Shown: positions 1 to 8,798 of the stretch, piece by piece
Numbering within the stretch: position 1 is the stretch's first letter
Layout of the letters: each line of letters opens with the position of its first letter
From: Oxalobacteraceae bacterium UBA6018
GTDB lineage: Bacteria > Pseudomonadota > Gammaproteobacteria > Burkholderiales > Burkholderiaceae_D
NCBI GenBank assembly: GCA_002428015.1
Contig: DIZW01000070.1
Coordinates: 350-49,023, forward strand
DNA: 48,674 bases
Direction: 5' to 3'
Position numbers and translations under genes: made by a program
The notes under the pieces: generated by a model
What the model was told of the DNA's origin: nothing
Database searches by the model: none
The model's input: the letters and a program-made list of their open reading frames with translations, nothing else

Positions 1-1059
1 GTGACCGAGAACGGCTTTCTCGACTATGGCGACAACAGCGACCTCGGCGGCAAGGTCGATGGCCGGCTGTGGGCGCTGTATGCCGCCGACGAGTGGAAGC
101 TGACGGAGCGCCTGCTGCTCGACGCCGGCATCCGCCACCAGGATACCCGCCAGAGCGGCTACACGGTGCTGCGCGCCACGCAAAACCTGGGCAACCCGTC
201 CACCCTGGCTGACGACGCCGTGGGCGGGCCGTCCGGCGGCGTCGAGCACCGCTGGGAGCATTTCAAGGGCACGGCCTGGACCGTGGGCGCCAACTATGAT
301 TTCTCGCCCCGCTTCGGCCTCTTCGCACGCTACACCTCGTCGTTCCGCACGCCGGCGCTGGCCGACATCTTCACGGGGACGACCCAGACGCCGGCCGTCA
401 ATTCGCGCGTCAAGCAGGCCGAATTGGGCACCAAGCACCGCTTCCCGGGCGGCGCGGCCTACGCCACGGCGTTCTGGAATCGCTTCGATCCGCTGCAGGA
501 CTCGGCCCTCACGACGCAGGCAGGGGGCCAGGTGGTGTCGACGCGCTTCACCAGCACCACCCAGAATGTCGGCGTCGAACTCGAAGGCAACTGGCGGCCG
601 GTCCCGAAGGTGGAACTGGCGGGCAACCTGACCCTGCAGAATCCGCGCTACCGGAAGCTGGCCGACGTCACCACCGGCCAGGCGATTCCCGGGGTGGAAG
701 GCAACCGGATCCAGCGCTTTCCGAAGGCGCTGGCCAGCTTCAGCCCGACCTTCGACGTCGACCTGCTCGGGCGCCAGGCCAAGGCGTATGCGACGCTGTC
801 CTATCAAGGGAGCAAATTCGTTGACAGCAACAACACCACGCGCCTGCCGGCCTATACGACGCTGGACGCAGGCGTCATCGTCGAGTTGGACCCGCACCTG
901 CGCCTGCAGTTGGCGGGGGCTAACCTGACCAACAAGATCGGGCTGACCGAGGGCAATCCGCGTACCGACGTGCTGCTGGGGCAGGGAACCAGCGACGCCA
1001 TCTACGCGCGCCCAATCTTCGGCCGCAGCTTTCGCCTGAGTTTGACCTACCATTGGTAA
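1..1059 (+). CDS. TonB-dependent receptor, C-terminal part (5' end outside window)
   Basis: The frame is open from the first base and encodes 352 residues of an outer-membrane TonB-dependent receptor beta-barrel. Visible family features are alternating amphipathic strands, the TSSFRTPALADIF segment typical of barrel strands, a late GANLTNKIG segment, and a C-terminus ending in aromatic Trp (LSLTYHW), as expected for BAM-dependent insertion. The signal peptide, TonB box and plug domain must lie upstream of the window, so the GTG at base 1 is not taken as the true start. The gene is followed after 13 bases by a solute-binding protein gene on the same strand, suggesting co-transcription. The substrate cannot be told from this part; FecA/FhuA-like siderophore receptors and carbohydrate receptors both fit. 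Confidence 0.9.
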   Translation: MTENGFLDYGDNSDLGGKVDGRLWALYAADEWKLTERLLLDAGIRHQDTRQSGYTVLRATQNLGNPSTLADDAVGGPSGGVEHRWEHFKGTAWTVGANYDFSPRFGLFARYTSSFRTPALADIFTGTTQTPAVNSRVKQAELGTKHRFPGGAAYATAFWNRFDPLQDSALTTQAGGQVVSTRFTSTTQNVGVELEGNWRPVPKVELAGNLTLQNPRYRKLADVTTGQAIPGVEGNRIQRFPKALASFSPTFDVDLLGRQAKAYATLSYQGSKFVDSNNTTRLPAYTTLDAGVIVELDPHLRLQLAGANLTNKIGLTEGNPRTDVLLGQGTSDAIYARPIFGRSFRLSLTYHW

Positions 1060-1072
1060 GCGAAGAATCGCG

Positions 1073-2389
1073 ATGAGGATGCGCCTGCGCGGCTGGCGGT
1101 ACCCGGCCAAACGACGATGGCGCTGCCGGCACGCGCTGCTGGCGCTGCTGCTGCTGGGCGCATGGCGGGCCGGCGCCGCGCCCGCCCAGCCCATCATCGT
1201 CACCGCGCGGACCCATTCCGACCCGCTGTCGAACGAGTACGCCCTCGTCAAGCGCGCCGCCGACGCCTTCAACCGGCGACAGCACACCTACCGGGTCGAA
1301 TTCGTCGCCTCGTTGCGGCGCGACTACGCCACCTGGGTGCACCGCGAGGCGGCCAACGGCACCCTGCCCTGCCTGCTCGATGTCGACGGCCCGTTTCTGG
1401 CCGGGTTCGCTTGGCCGCAATATCTCCAGCCCATCGACCGCTTCGTCCCGCAAGCGATGCTGGACGACTTACTGCCTTCCCTTGTCGCGCAGGGAAGCTA
1501 CCAGGGCCGGCTCTACAGCCTGGGCCAGTTCGAGTCCGGCGTCGTCCTGTGGGGCAACCTGCGTTATCTGCGCGCCGTCGGTGCGCGCATCCCCAGCCTG
1601 CGGGCGCCCTGGAGCCTGGACGAATTCGAGCAGGTGCTCACCCGCCTGGCGACCCTCAAGGAGCTGGACCACCCGCTCAATATGGCGTTCTACAACGGCC
1701 GCGGCGATGAATTCTCCACCTACGGCTACGCCCCCATCCTGCAAGGCTTCGGTGGCGACTTGATCGGCCGCGGCCCGCTGGGCCGCGCCAAGGGGGTGCT
1801 GGACGGGCCGCGCTCGGTCGATGCGGTCCGGCATTTCAAGCACTGGTTCGATGCCGGCTGGGCCAGCGTGCGCGACAAGCCGGACGACCTGCTCAGGGGG
1901 AGGGTCGCGCTGGCCTGGAATGGCCACTGGAATTACCGCCCGGCCCGCCAGGCGCTCGGCCAGGACCTGGTCGTGCTGCCGCTGCCCGACTTCGGGCGCG
2001 GCATCAAGACCGGCATGGGCTCGTGGAGCTGGGCCATTTCGAGCACCTGCCACGCACCGGAAGGCGCCTGGGCGTTCATGGCCGAGCTGTTGTCGACCAA
2101 GGCGATCCTGCACATGACGAACATCAACGACGCCGTGCCGGGGCGCCGCTCAGCCCTGCTACGCTCGCCGCTGTACGGCGCCGACGGCCCCTTGCACCTG
2201 ATTGCGCAGCAACTCGAACTGGGCGGCGTACCGCGTCCCGCCACCCCGGCCTATGGCACGCTCAGCTTGGCGTTTCGCAACGCCATCGTGAACATCGTCA
2301 TGGGCGGCGATACCCAAACCGAGCTCAGCAAGGCTGCCGACATCGTCGACCGCGACATCGCCGCGCACCGCGGCTATCCCTATCCATGA
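1073..2389 (+). CDS. Periplasmic solute-binding protein, ABC family 1 (sugar-type), without permease genes
   Basis: This 438-residue protein has a very basic N-terminus (residues 1-20), a hydrophobic core at about 21-31 and a probable cleavage site near residue 36. The rest reads as an extracellular solute-binding protein of the family 1 (maltose/oligosaccharide) type: an early beta strand with PIIVTARTHSDP, a long bilobed body, and late segments such as MGSWSWAISSTC and NDAVPGRRSALL typical of the ligand cleft and hinge. The ATG is preceded by a GAAGAA-like ribosome site. It sits 13 bases after a TonB-dependent receptor gene and 22 bases before a hybrid histidine kinase gene, with no ABC permease or ATPase nearby. 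It may therefore present ligand to the kinase rather than feed a transporter; this role is inferred. Confidence 0.88.
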   Translation: MRMRLRGWRYPAKRRWRCRHALLALLLLGAWRAGAAPAQPIIVTARTHSDPLSNEYALVKRAADAFNRRQHTYRVEFVASLRRDYATWVHREAANGTLPCLLDVDGPFLAGFAWPQYLQPIDRFVPQAMLDDLLPSLVAQGSYQGRLYSLGQFESGVVLWGNLRYLRAVGARIPSLRAPWSLDEFEQVLTRLATLKELDHPLNMAFYNGRGDEFSTYGYAPILQGFGGDLIGRGPLGRAKGVLDGPRSVDAVRHFKHWFDAGWASVRDKPDDLLRGRVALAWNGHWNYRPARQALGQDLVVLPLPDFGRGIKTGMGSWSWAISSTCHAPEGAWAFMAELLSTKAILHMTNINDAVPGRRSALLRSPLYGADGPLHLIAQQLELGGVPRPATPAYGTLSLAFRNAIVNIVMGGDTQTELSKAADIVDRDIAAHRGYPYP

Positions 2390-2411
2390 CGGCCGCTGCC
2401 GGCGAGGTGCC

Positions 2412-5400
2412 ATGACCCACTTCGGCATCAAGCGCAAGTTGCTGCTGGTGCTGGTCGGCGTGCTGCTGCTGACCACCACGCTCGACGCCTTGCTGGCGTC
2501 CTATTTTACCGACCGGCAGAATCAGGAGATGGCGTTTGTCGCGCTCAACCGTTCGCTGCGCGCCTGGCATGACGACCTGGAATCGATGACCGTCCGGCTC
2601 AAAGGCGCGGCCCTGTCCACCGTCGGCGACACCGTGGTCCTGAACCAGCTGACCGAACTCATCCTGCTCGAACCTCCCGAGCTTGCCCGCGATGCGCGCC
2701 CGCCCCAGGATACGCTCGCGATCGCGCGCGCCCTATCGTACGCCAAAGCGGTCTCGCTCAACCGACTGCACCTGGCCCTGCGCACCAGCGGCTTCTCCCG
2801 CATCGCCGTCTACACCGGCGGCAAACTCAGCTACGCCGTGTCGGCCTCCCGGGCCGGCATGATGGTCCAGCGCGGCAACACCGGTCCGGTCTGGGTCACG
2901 GCCCTGGCCGATTCCGACGGCAATCTCGACTTCCAGAGCTGGCCCGCCTGGCAGCGTGGGCCGCTTCCGGCCAGCGCGCCGAGCGCCTTGGCTGATGTGA
3001 CCCGGCCGACGGCGTCGTTCTCGTTTCCGACGCCCACGCTGGCGTCGATCGACATCGTCGTGCCGGTGCAAGGCGTGTTCGAAGAATACCTGAGCGACTT
3101 TCGCCCGCTCAGGTACCGCCTGGTGTCCGGCATGTCGGTGGCCGACCCGACGCGCGAGCAGCCCCGCCCCGCCGGCACCGGCCAGCGCCAGATCGTGGCC
3201 ACCCTGGTGTTCAGCCGGCTGATCGACAGTAGCGCGCTCGGCGCCGTCGCCGCCAAGACCGGCATGGCGCCGGAGCTGCTCTCGCCCGACGGCAGCCATC
3301 GCCAGCATCTGGGCGCGAGCGCCATCATGCCGGACCAGCTGGTGCGCGCCGCGCGCCGGCTGGCGCCCTCGGACAACACCCCCGCGGTGCTGCAGCAAAC
3401 CGTCGTGACCAGGCGGGGCTCGTTTTACGCCGTCGTGCTGCCGTGGCGATATGAGCACCAGACCAGGATGATTCTCGGCTTGAGCTCGTCGCGCGAGAGC
3501 ACCTTGCGCAACATCGGCCAGACGGTGAGCGCGATCCTGTTCGCCTCCGGCATGATCCTGGTGCTCAGCATCGGCGTGGGCATGTATTGGGTGGGGCGCT
3601 TTATCGATCCGATCGTCGCCCTGACCAAGGCGGTCAAGCAGATCGGCAAGAAGCGCCGGCTGGCCAACCCGGCCGAGACCAGCGCGGCACCGCTGGAACC
3701 GCTTGAATTCGTCGCGGTCGCCGCGCCCGACGAAATCGGCGAACTGAGCGCGGCTTTCAACGTCATGACCCTCGATCTCAAGCGTGCGTTTGACACCCTG
3801 GAGCTGCGCGTGCAAGCGCGCACCGGCGAGCTGCGCCAGCAGACCCGCTATCTGCGCACGCTGATCGACACCCTGCCGCTGTGGGTTTGGCTCAAGGATA
3901 CCGAGCGGCGCTACCTGGCGGTCAACCAGGCCAACGCGGCCGCCTGCGGGCATCGCGTCGACGAGATGGTCGGGAAGTCCGACGAGCAGCTGTGGCCGCC
4001 CGAGCTGGCCGAACGCTTTCTGGCCAACGACGCGGCCGTGATGACGACGCGCCAGCGCACGACCGTGGAGCAAGCTTTCGACGGCCCGCAAGGCATGGTC
4101 TGGATGGAAACCTACCGCGCGCCCGTGCTCGACGACGACGGCACGCTGCTGGGTATGGTGGGGGTGGCGCGCAACGTCAGCGAGCGCCGTGCGGCCGAGG
4201 CGGCGCGCGAGGCGGCGCTGGCCGAAGCGGTGCGCTTGGCGCGCCAGCGCAGCGATTTCCTGGCCCAGATGAGCCACGAGCTGCGCACCCCGCTCAACGC
4301 CATCATGGGCTACGCCCAGCTGCTGCGGCGCGACACCCACCAGCTGACCGAGCGCCAGGCCGCCGGCCTGGCCACCATCCACGAAAGCGGCCAGCACCTG
4401 CTCACCCTGATCAACGACATCCTCGACATGGCCCGCGTCGAAGCGGGCAAACTGGTCCTGTTCCCCGCCCCCACCCACCTGGTCACCTTCCTGCGGGTGG
4501 TGGCCGACATCATGCGGGTCAAGGCCGAAGAAAAGAGCTTGCTGTTCAGCTACGAGGCGGCGCCCGACCTGCCCGCCGCGGTTACGGTGGACGACAAGCG
4601 CCTGCGCCAGGTGCTGCTCAATCTGCTGGGCAACGCCGTCAAGTTCACCGACCGCGGCGCGGTCTCCTTGCGCGTGCTGCCCGCGCCTTTGGTCGGCGCG
4701 GCCATGCCGGCGGCCGGCCAGGGCGGCCAGCCCATGGCGCGGCTGCGCTTCGAAGTGGCCGACAGCGGGATCGGCATGAGCGGCGAGCAGCTCGCCCGCA
4801 TTTTCCAGCCCTTCGAGCAGGTCGCCGACATGCAGCGGCGCGAGGGTGGCACCGGCCTGGGCCTGGCCATCAGCCAGCAACTGATCCACCTGATGGGCGG
4901 GACGATCGCGGTCAAGAGCGAGCCCAATCGGGGCAGCCTGTTCTGGTTCGAACTCAACGTGCCGGTGGCCACCGAGACGCTGCGCATGCCGGCCCTGCCC
5001 CGCGCCATCATCGGCTACGAAGGCAAACGCAGGCGCTTGCTGGTCGTCGACGACGTGCCGCAAAACCGCGCCATGTTGATGGACATGTTGCAGGCGCTGG
5101 GCTTCAGCGTCGCCGACGCCAAGGACGGCCAGGAATGCCTGTCCATGCTCGACAGTTTCCAGCCCGACCTGATCGTCATGGATGTCATGATGCCGGTCAT
5201 GGACGGGCACGAGGCGACGCGCAGGATTCGCCAGACGCCGGCATGGTCGGCAATTCCCATCATTGCCGTGACCGCCAGCGCCAGCCACGAGGACGAACTG
5301 AAGTGCTACGCGGCCGGCGCCAATGCCTTCCTGTCCAAGCCGGTCGAACATGATCTGCTGCTCGCCACCATCGGCGCGCAGCTGTCCCTGGCCTGGATTG

Positions 5401-5690
5401 CCGAGCCGTTGCCGCTCGAGGTGCTCGATGCGGACACCGAGGGCACGTTCGACCTGGTCATTCCGCCGCCTCACGAGATCGATGCCCTGGCCCAGTTGGC
5501 GCGCCTGGGCAATATGCAGAAGATAGGCGAACGGGCCGATTACCTCCAGGCGCTTGACCCCGCCTTCGGCCCATTCGCCAAGCGCGTGCGCGCACTGGCG
5601 CAAGGCTACCAGTCGAAGGCGCTGGCCGCCTTCGTGGCGCGCTACCAAACGGGGCAGGACGAGCAGCCGCTCACGCACACGCCGGCGTGA
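2412..5690 (+). CDS. Hybrid sensor histidine kinase/response regulator (HAMP-PAS-HisKA-HATPase-REC)
   Basis: This is a 1092-residue inner-membrane kinase. A first membrane helix lies at about 10-30, a large periplasmic sensor region at about 31-365 and a second helix at 370-395. A HAMP-like linker follows at 396-465, then a PAS domain at 475-590. The HisKA box SHELRTPLNA has the phospho-accepting His622, and the ATPase domain has Asn741, DSGIGM at 784-789 and GGTGLGLAI. A receiver domain follows with acidic pocket D880/D881, phospho-acceptor Asp924 and Lys976. A tail of about 70 residues after the receiver has the pattern seen at the end of many hybrid kinases; it lacks a phospho-transfer His. 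The start has a good GAGGTG ribosome site. Its position behind a solute-binding protein suggests the ligand-loaded protein is the stimulus. No separate output regulator is adjacent on this strand. Confidence 0.93.
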   Translation: MTHFGIKRKLLLVLVGVLLLTTTLDALLASYFTDRQNQEMAFVALNRSLRAWHDDLESMTVRLKGAALSTVGDTVVLNQLTELILLEPPELARDARPPQDTLAIARALSYAKAVSLNRLHLALRTSGFSRIAVYTGGKLSYAVSASRAGMMVQRGNTGPVWVTALADSDGNLDFQSWPAWQRGPLPASAPSALADVTRPTASFSFPTPTLASIDIVVPVQGVFEEYLSDFRPLRYRLVSGMSVADPTREQPRPAGTGQRQIVATLVFSRLIDSSALGAVAAKTGMAPELLSPDGSHRQHLGASAIMPDQLVRAARRLAPSDNTPAVLQQTVVTRRGSFYAVVLPWRYEHQTRMILGLSSSRESTLRNIGQTVSAILFASGMILVLSIGVGMYWVGRFIDPIVALTKAVKQIGKKRRLANPAETSAAPLEPLEFVAVAAPDEIGELSAAFNVMTLDLKRAFDTLELRVQARTGELRQQTRYLRTLIDTLPLWVWLKDTERRYLAVNQANAAACGHRVDEMVGKSDEQLWPPELAERFLANDAAVMTTRQRTTVEQAFDGPQGMVWMETYRAPVLDDDGTLLGMVGVARNVSERRAAEAAREAALAEAVRLARQRSDFLAQMSHELRTPLNAIMGYAQLLRRDTHQLTERQAAGLATIHESGQHLLTLINDILDMARVEAGKLVLFPAPTHLVTFLRVVADIMRVKAEEKSLLFSYEAAPDLPAAVTVDDKRLRQVLLNLLGNAVKFTDRGAVSLRVLPAPLVGAAMPAAGQGGQPMARLRFEVADSGIGMSGEQLARIFQPFEQVADMQRREGGTGLGLAISQQLIHLMGGTIAVKSEPNRGSLFWFELNVPVATETLRMPALPRAIIGYEGKRRRLLVVDDVPQNRAMLMDMLQALGFSVADAKDGQECLSMLDSFQPDLIVMDVMMPVMDGHEATRRIRQTPAWSAIPIIAVTASASHEDELKCYAAGANAFLSKPVEHDLLLATIGAQLSLAWIAEPLPLEVLDADTEGTFDLVIPPPHEIDALAQLARLGNMQKIGERADYLQALDPAFGPFAKRVRALAQGYQSKALAAFVARYQTGQDEQPLTHTPA

Positions 5691-5701
5691 GCGCAGCCGC
5701 C

Positions 5702-7993
5702 TTAGCTGGCCCGCACACCAAGGCCGTCCGGCGCGCGCAGCAAGTCGGTGAACGCCTCCGGCGCCACCGCCATGCTGTAATAGAAACCTTGGGCACAGCA
5801 GCAGCCATGGTCAAGCAGAAAGCTGGCCTGCTGCGCCGTCTCCACGCCTTCGGCCAGAATATTCATGCCGAGGCTGTGTCCCATCCCGATGATCGCATTG
5901 ACCAGGGCGCGGTCATTCGGGTCGCGCGCAATGGCACCGACGAAGGATTGATCGATCTTGATGCAATTGATCGGATAGCGCTGCAGGTACGCCAGGCTGG
6001 AATAGCCGGTGCCAAAATCGTCGATCGACAACTTGATCCCCATGGCGCTAAGCAGCCTGAGCGTTTCCGCGTTATCGTTGCTGCGTTGTAGCAAGATACC
6101 CTCGGTAATCTCCAGATCGATGGCGTCCGGTGGCAGACCGGATTCCTCCAGAATCTGCGCCACCATGTCCGTCAAATTCGGCTGGTAGAACTGGCGTGGC
6201 GACAGATTGACCGCCACCCGCAACTGCGGAAAGCCGAGCTCGTGCCAGCGTTTGAGTTGCTGGCACGCCTGGCGCAGGGCCCACTCGCCGATCTGGACGA
6301 TCAGGCCGGTCTTTTCCGCGACGGCGATAAACGGTCCGCAGGACATCGGCGCCTTGCCGGGGCGCGCCCAGCGCAGCAACGCTTCCGACGAAAAGATCGC
6401 CCCGCTCCGCATGTCGATTTGCGGCTGGTAATGCAGGGTGAACTGGTCCGCCGCCAGGGCATGGCGCAAACGGGTTTCCATGACCAGCCGCTGATGCACT
6501 GCCTTGTTCAGCGCCGGCGTGAAAAACCGGTAATTGGAGCGGCCGTTTTCCTTGGCGTGATACAGCGCGGTGTCGGCCGTGCGCATCAGGGTCTCGACAT
6601 CCAGGCCGTCGACCGGATAGACGCTGATACCGATGCTGGCGGTGACGTGCAGTTGGTGCCCATCGACCACGAATGGCGTGCTCAGCATGTCCAGGGTCTT
6701 GCGCGCAATCAGCCCGGCATCGTTGTCGTCGCTCAGGGTCGATGCGGTCAGGACGAACTCGTCGCCGCCCAGCCTGGCGATACTGTCGCCTTCGCGCGGA
6801 CACGCTTGCAGGCGCTCGGCGACCATCTGCAGCAGGCGGTCGCCCACTTCATGGCCGAGCGAATCGTTGATGCGCTTGAAATCGTCGAGATCGATGAACA
6901 GCACGGCCAGCTGGGTGCCGGTGCGGCGGCACAGCGCGATCGCCTGGATCATGCGATCTTGCAACAGCTGGCGGTTGGGCAGCCCGGTCAGGGCGTCGTG
7001 GTGGGCCATGAAACGGATCCGCTCCTCGGCCTGCTTGCGCGCGCTCAGGTCCAGCACGAACGCGACGCCGCTGCTGCGCGAGCCTTCAAAGAAGGCGCCG
7101 CCGATCAGCACCGGAACCACGGCGCCATCCTTGCGGGTAAATTCCTTTTCATACGGGGCACACGCGCCGACCTTGTGCAGCTCTTCGAATGCCAGTGCAT
7201 CGGCCGCATGGAACCGCTCCGGCGTCATGTCGGTCCAGTGGACGCGCCCCGATTGCAGTTCTTCGCTGCTGTAGCCAACGATGCGCAGGAAGGCCTCGTT
7301 GGCATCCTCGATCACGCCGCTGCCGTTCCAGAAAAAGACGCCGATGATATTCGATTCGATCAGGCGGCGAATGCGCGCTTCCCGCTCAATCAGTACGTCC
7401 TGCATGCGGGCGCGTTCGATAATCTCCGCCGTCAGGTGGTCATTGGCCTGCGCCAATTCGGTGGTGCGCTGCGCCACACGCACTTCAAGCTCGTCGCGGG
7501 CGCGCTGGAGCGCGCCTTCGGCCCGCTCGCGCACGGCCACTTCCTCGCGCAAGCGCAGATTCTGGTCCGCGAGCTGGCGCCGCATTGCCTGAAGCGCCAG
7601 GTGGGTGTTGACGCGCGCGAGCACTTCTTCCAGTTGGAAGGGCTTGGTAATGTAGTCGACCCCGCCGGCCTGGAAGCCTCTGATTTTATCGTTGGGGTCG
7701 GACAAGGCGGTCATGAAGATGACCGGAATCTGGCTCGTTTGCTCGTCCAGTTTCAGGTGCCGGCATGCCTCGAAGCCGTTCATTCCGGGCATCATCACAT
7801 CGAGCAGGATCAGATCCGGCCTGGCGAACCGGGCGCGTTCGATCGCTTCTTCGGCATCTTGCGCGACCACCAGCGAAAAGCCATGGCTGCCGAGATAATC
7901 GACCATGACGATGAGATTGGCTGGTGTGTCATCGACGATCAGGATGGTCGGGCCTTGCATAGGCGGCGCCGCGATGTAGCTCATGATCGTCAC
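5702..7993 (-). CDS. Response regulator with PAS, GGDEF and EAL domains (cyclic di-GMP turnover)
   Basis: The product is 763 residues from a GTG start; an ATG three codons later (7984) is equally possible. Domains in order are an N-terminal receiver (acidic DD at 21-22, phospho-acceptor Asp65, Lys117), a coiled coil at about 135-210, PAS at 210-320, GGDEF at 325-490 and EAL at 500-755. The diguanylate cyclase motif GGDEF (409-413) is intact, and the RxxD inhibitory site R400-EG-D403 is present. The phosphodiesterase motif EALLRW (537-542), DDFGTGYSS and EGVET are also intact, so both activities are possible. The gene is soluble (no membrane segment) and converges on the hybrid kinase gene, leaving only 11 bases between their ends. 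Whether that kinase phosphorylates it is an inference from position. Confidence 0.93.
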   Translation of the reverse strand: MTIMSYIAAPPMQGPTILIVDDTPANLIVMVDYLGSHGFSLVVAQDAEEAIERARFARPDLILLDVMMPGMNGFEACRHLKLDEQTSQIPVIFMTALSDPNDKIRGFQAGGVDYITKPFQLEEVLARVNTHLALQAMRRQLADQNLRLREEVAVRERAEGALQRARDELEVRVAQRTTELAQANDHLTAEIIERARMQDVLIEREARIRRLIESNIIGVFFWNGSGVIEDANEAFLRIVGYSSEELQSGRVHWTDMTPERFHAADALAFEELHKVGACAPYEKEFTRKDGAVVPVLIGGAFFEGSRSSGVAFVLDLSARKQAEERIRFMAHHDALTGLPNRQLLQDRMIQAIALCRRTGTQLAVLFIDLDDFKRINDSLGHEVGDRLLQMVAERLQACPREGDSIARLGGDEFVLTASTLSDDNDAGLIARKTLDMLSTPFVVDGHQLHVTASIGISVYPVDGLDVETLMRTADTALYHAKENGRSNYRFFTPALNKAVHQRLVMETRLRHALAADQFTLHYQPQIDMRSGAIFSSEALLRWARPGKAPMSCGPFIAVAEKTGLIVQIGEWALRQACQQLKRWHELGFPQLRVAVNLSPRQFYQPNLTDMVAQILEESGLPPDAIDLEITEGILLQRSNDNAETLRLLSAMGIKLSIDDFGTGYSSLAYLQRYPINCIKIDQSFVGAIARDPNDRALVNAIIGMGHSLGMNILAEGVETAQQASFLLDHGCCCAQGFYYSMAVAPEAFTDLLRAPDGLGVRAS

Positions 7994-8798
7994 TCATCCA
8001 ACCCCATTGAGAGCGTGTTTAAGGAAGCATCCGCGCGCTTGGACATGCTTTACATCATTCGTTGACGCAAGCAGCTAGACCAACCCCGAAAATGTTAGAG
8101 TCATCGAAACGTGATTGGGTTCAGAAAAGGACGTCGATCCGGAAAAATTCTTACATCGCAGCGCAGGAACAGCGCGCAAAGGCATCCCACGCCGATGTGA
8201 TTAGGCTGCACACTTATACGCCCCGCATATAAATAGCCAAGCAAAATCGTATTTGCCATACATATAACACTGATGCATAGTTCTAAAGCTGCATGACATG
8301 CCTCGCCGCGATCCGGTGGAGGTATCGAACACAGTGTCCCAGGCATCAAGTCGGGAATGGCCGCAACTGTTAAGCGTTTGGGGTACCTCAAAGAACAACG
8401 GGGGAACGGGAGCTGGCCAACATTACAACACCCAATGCTGTTGCAACAAAACGACAAGCTGCCAGGGATTACCGCAATGACAGAAGCAAGCGCATCAATC
8501 AACCGTCTCAGTACCACCTGGATTGCGGGCGACGGAATCCACAATAAGCACCACACCCCCATCCACGTTATTTCTACGGCGCATGGCGGTGCCGCCTACC
8601 AGGCGACCCCTGCCCGTGTTATCCAGGGCGCGCGGCGATCCCGCGCTGCCTTTTCCACTTTCTCCGCTTTTTCCGCACACGATTTGTCGAACCCGCCCGT
8701 CCCACACGGTGACGCCACCACCGGGCCGCGCCCAGCCTGCTGAGCGCGCTCCGACGCGGCCGACGCGCCGGATACAATATCGACACTAGGAGCCATTC
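7994..8798. other. Long intergenic stretch without a convincing gene
   Basis: This stretch of about 800 bases separates the divergent GGDEF-EAL and nucleoside-transporter genes. By eye its base composition is lower in G+C than the flanking genes, especially around 8190-8290 and 8440-8560. Short open frames exist on both strands but lack ribosome sites, and their predicted peptides look like random translation. I see no tRNA, hairpin terminator or known riboswitch pattern. The right end holds the promoter and ribosome site of the transporter operon. Confidence 0.5.
8773..8778 (+). promoter_or_regulatory. Probable -10 element (TACAAT) of the nucleoside transporter operon
   Basis: TACAAT matches the sigma-70 -10 consensus at five of six positions and lies 20 bases before the ATG of the binding-protein gene. 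No good -35 hexamer is visible at the expected distance, which would fit an activator-dependent promoter. The ribosome site AGGAG (8788-8792) follows, six bases before the ATG, so the leader would be very short. Confidence 0.4.

Noticed and set aside
2733..5678. A 981-codon open frame on the minus strand opposite the hybrid kinase
   Set aside because: It is an antisense frame produced by high GC; its translation is rich in His, Arg, Gly and Gln with no domain, while the plus strand encodes a clear kinase.
8101..8743. Open frames on both strands in the 8-kb intergenic region
   Set aside because: No ribosome sites, unusual composition and no recognisable protein pattern.
8773..8798. A purine riboswitch before the nucleoside transporter
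   Set aside because: The leader between the likely promoter and the ATG is only about 15-20 bases, too short for an aptamer.
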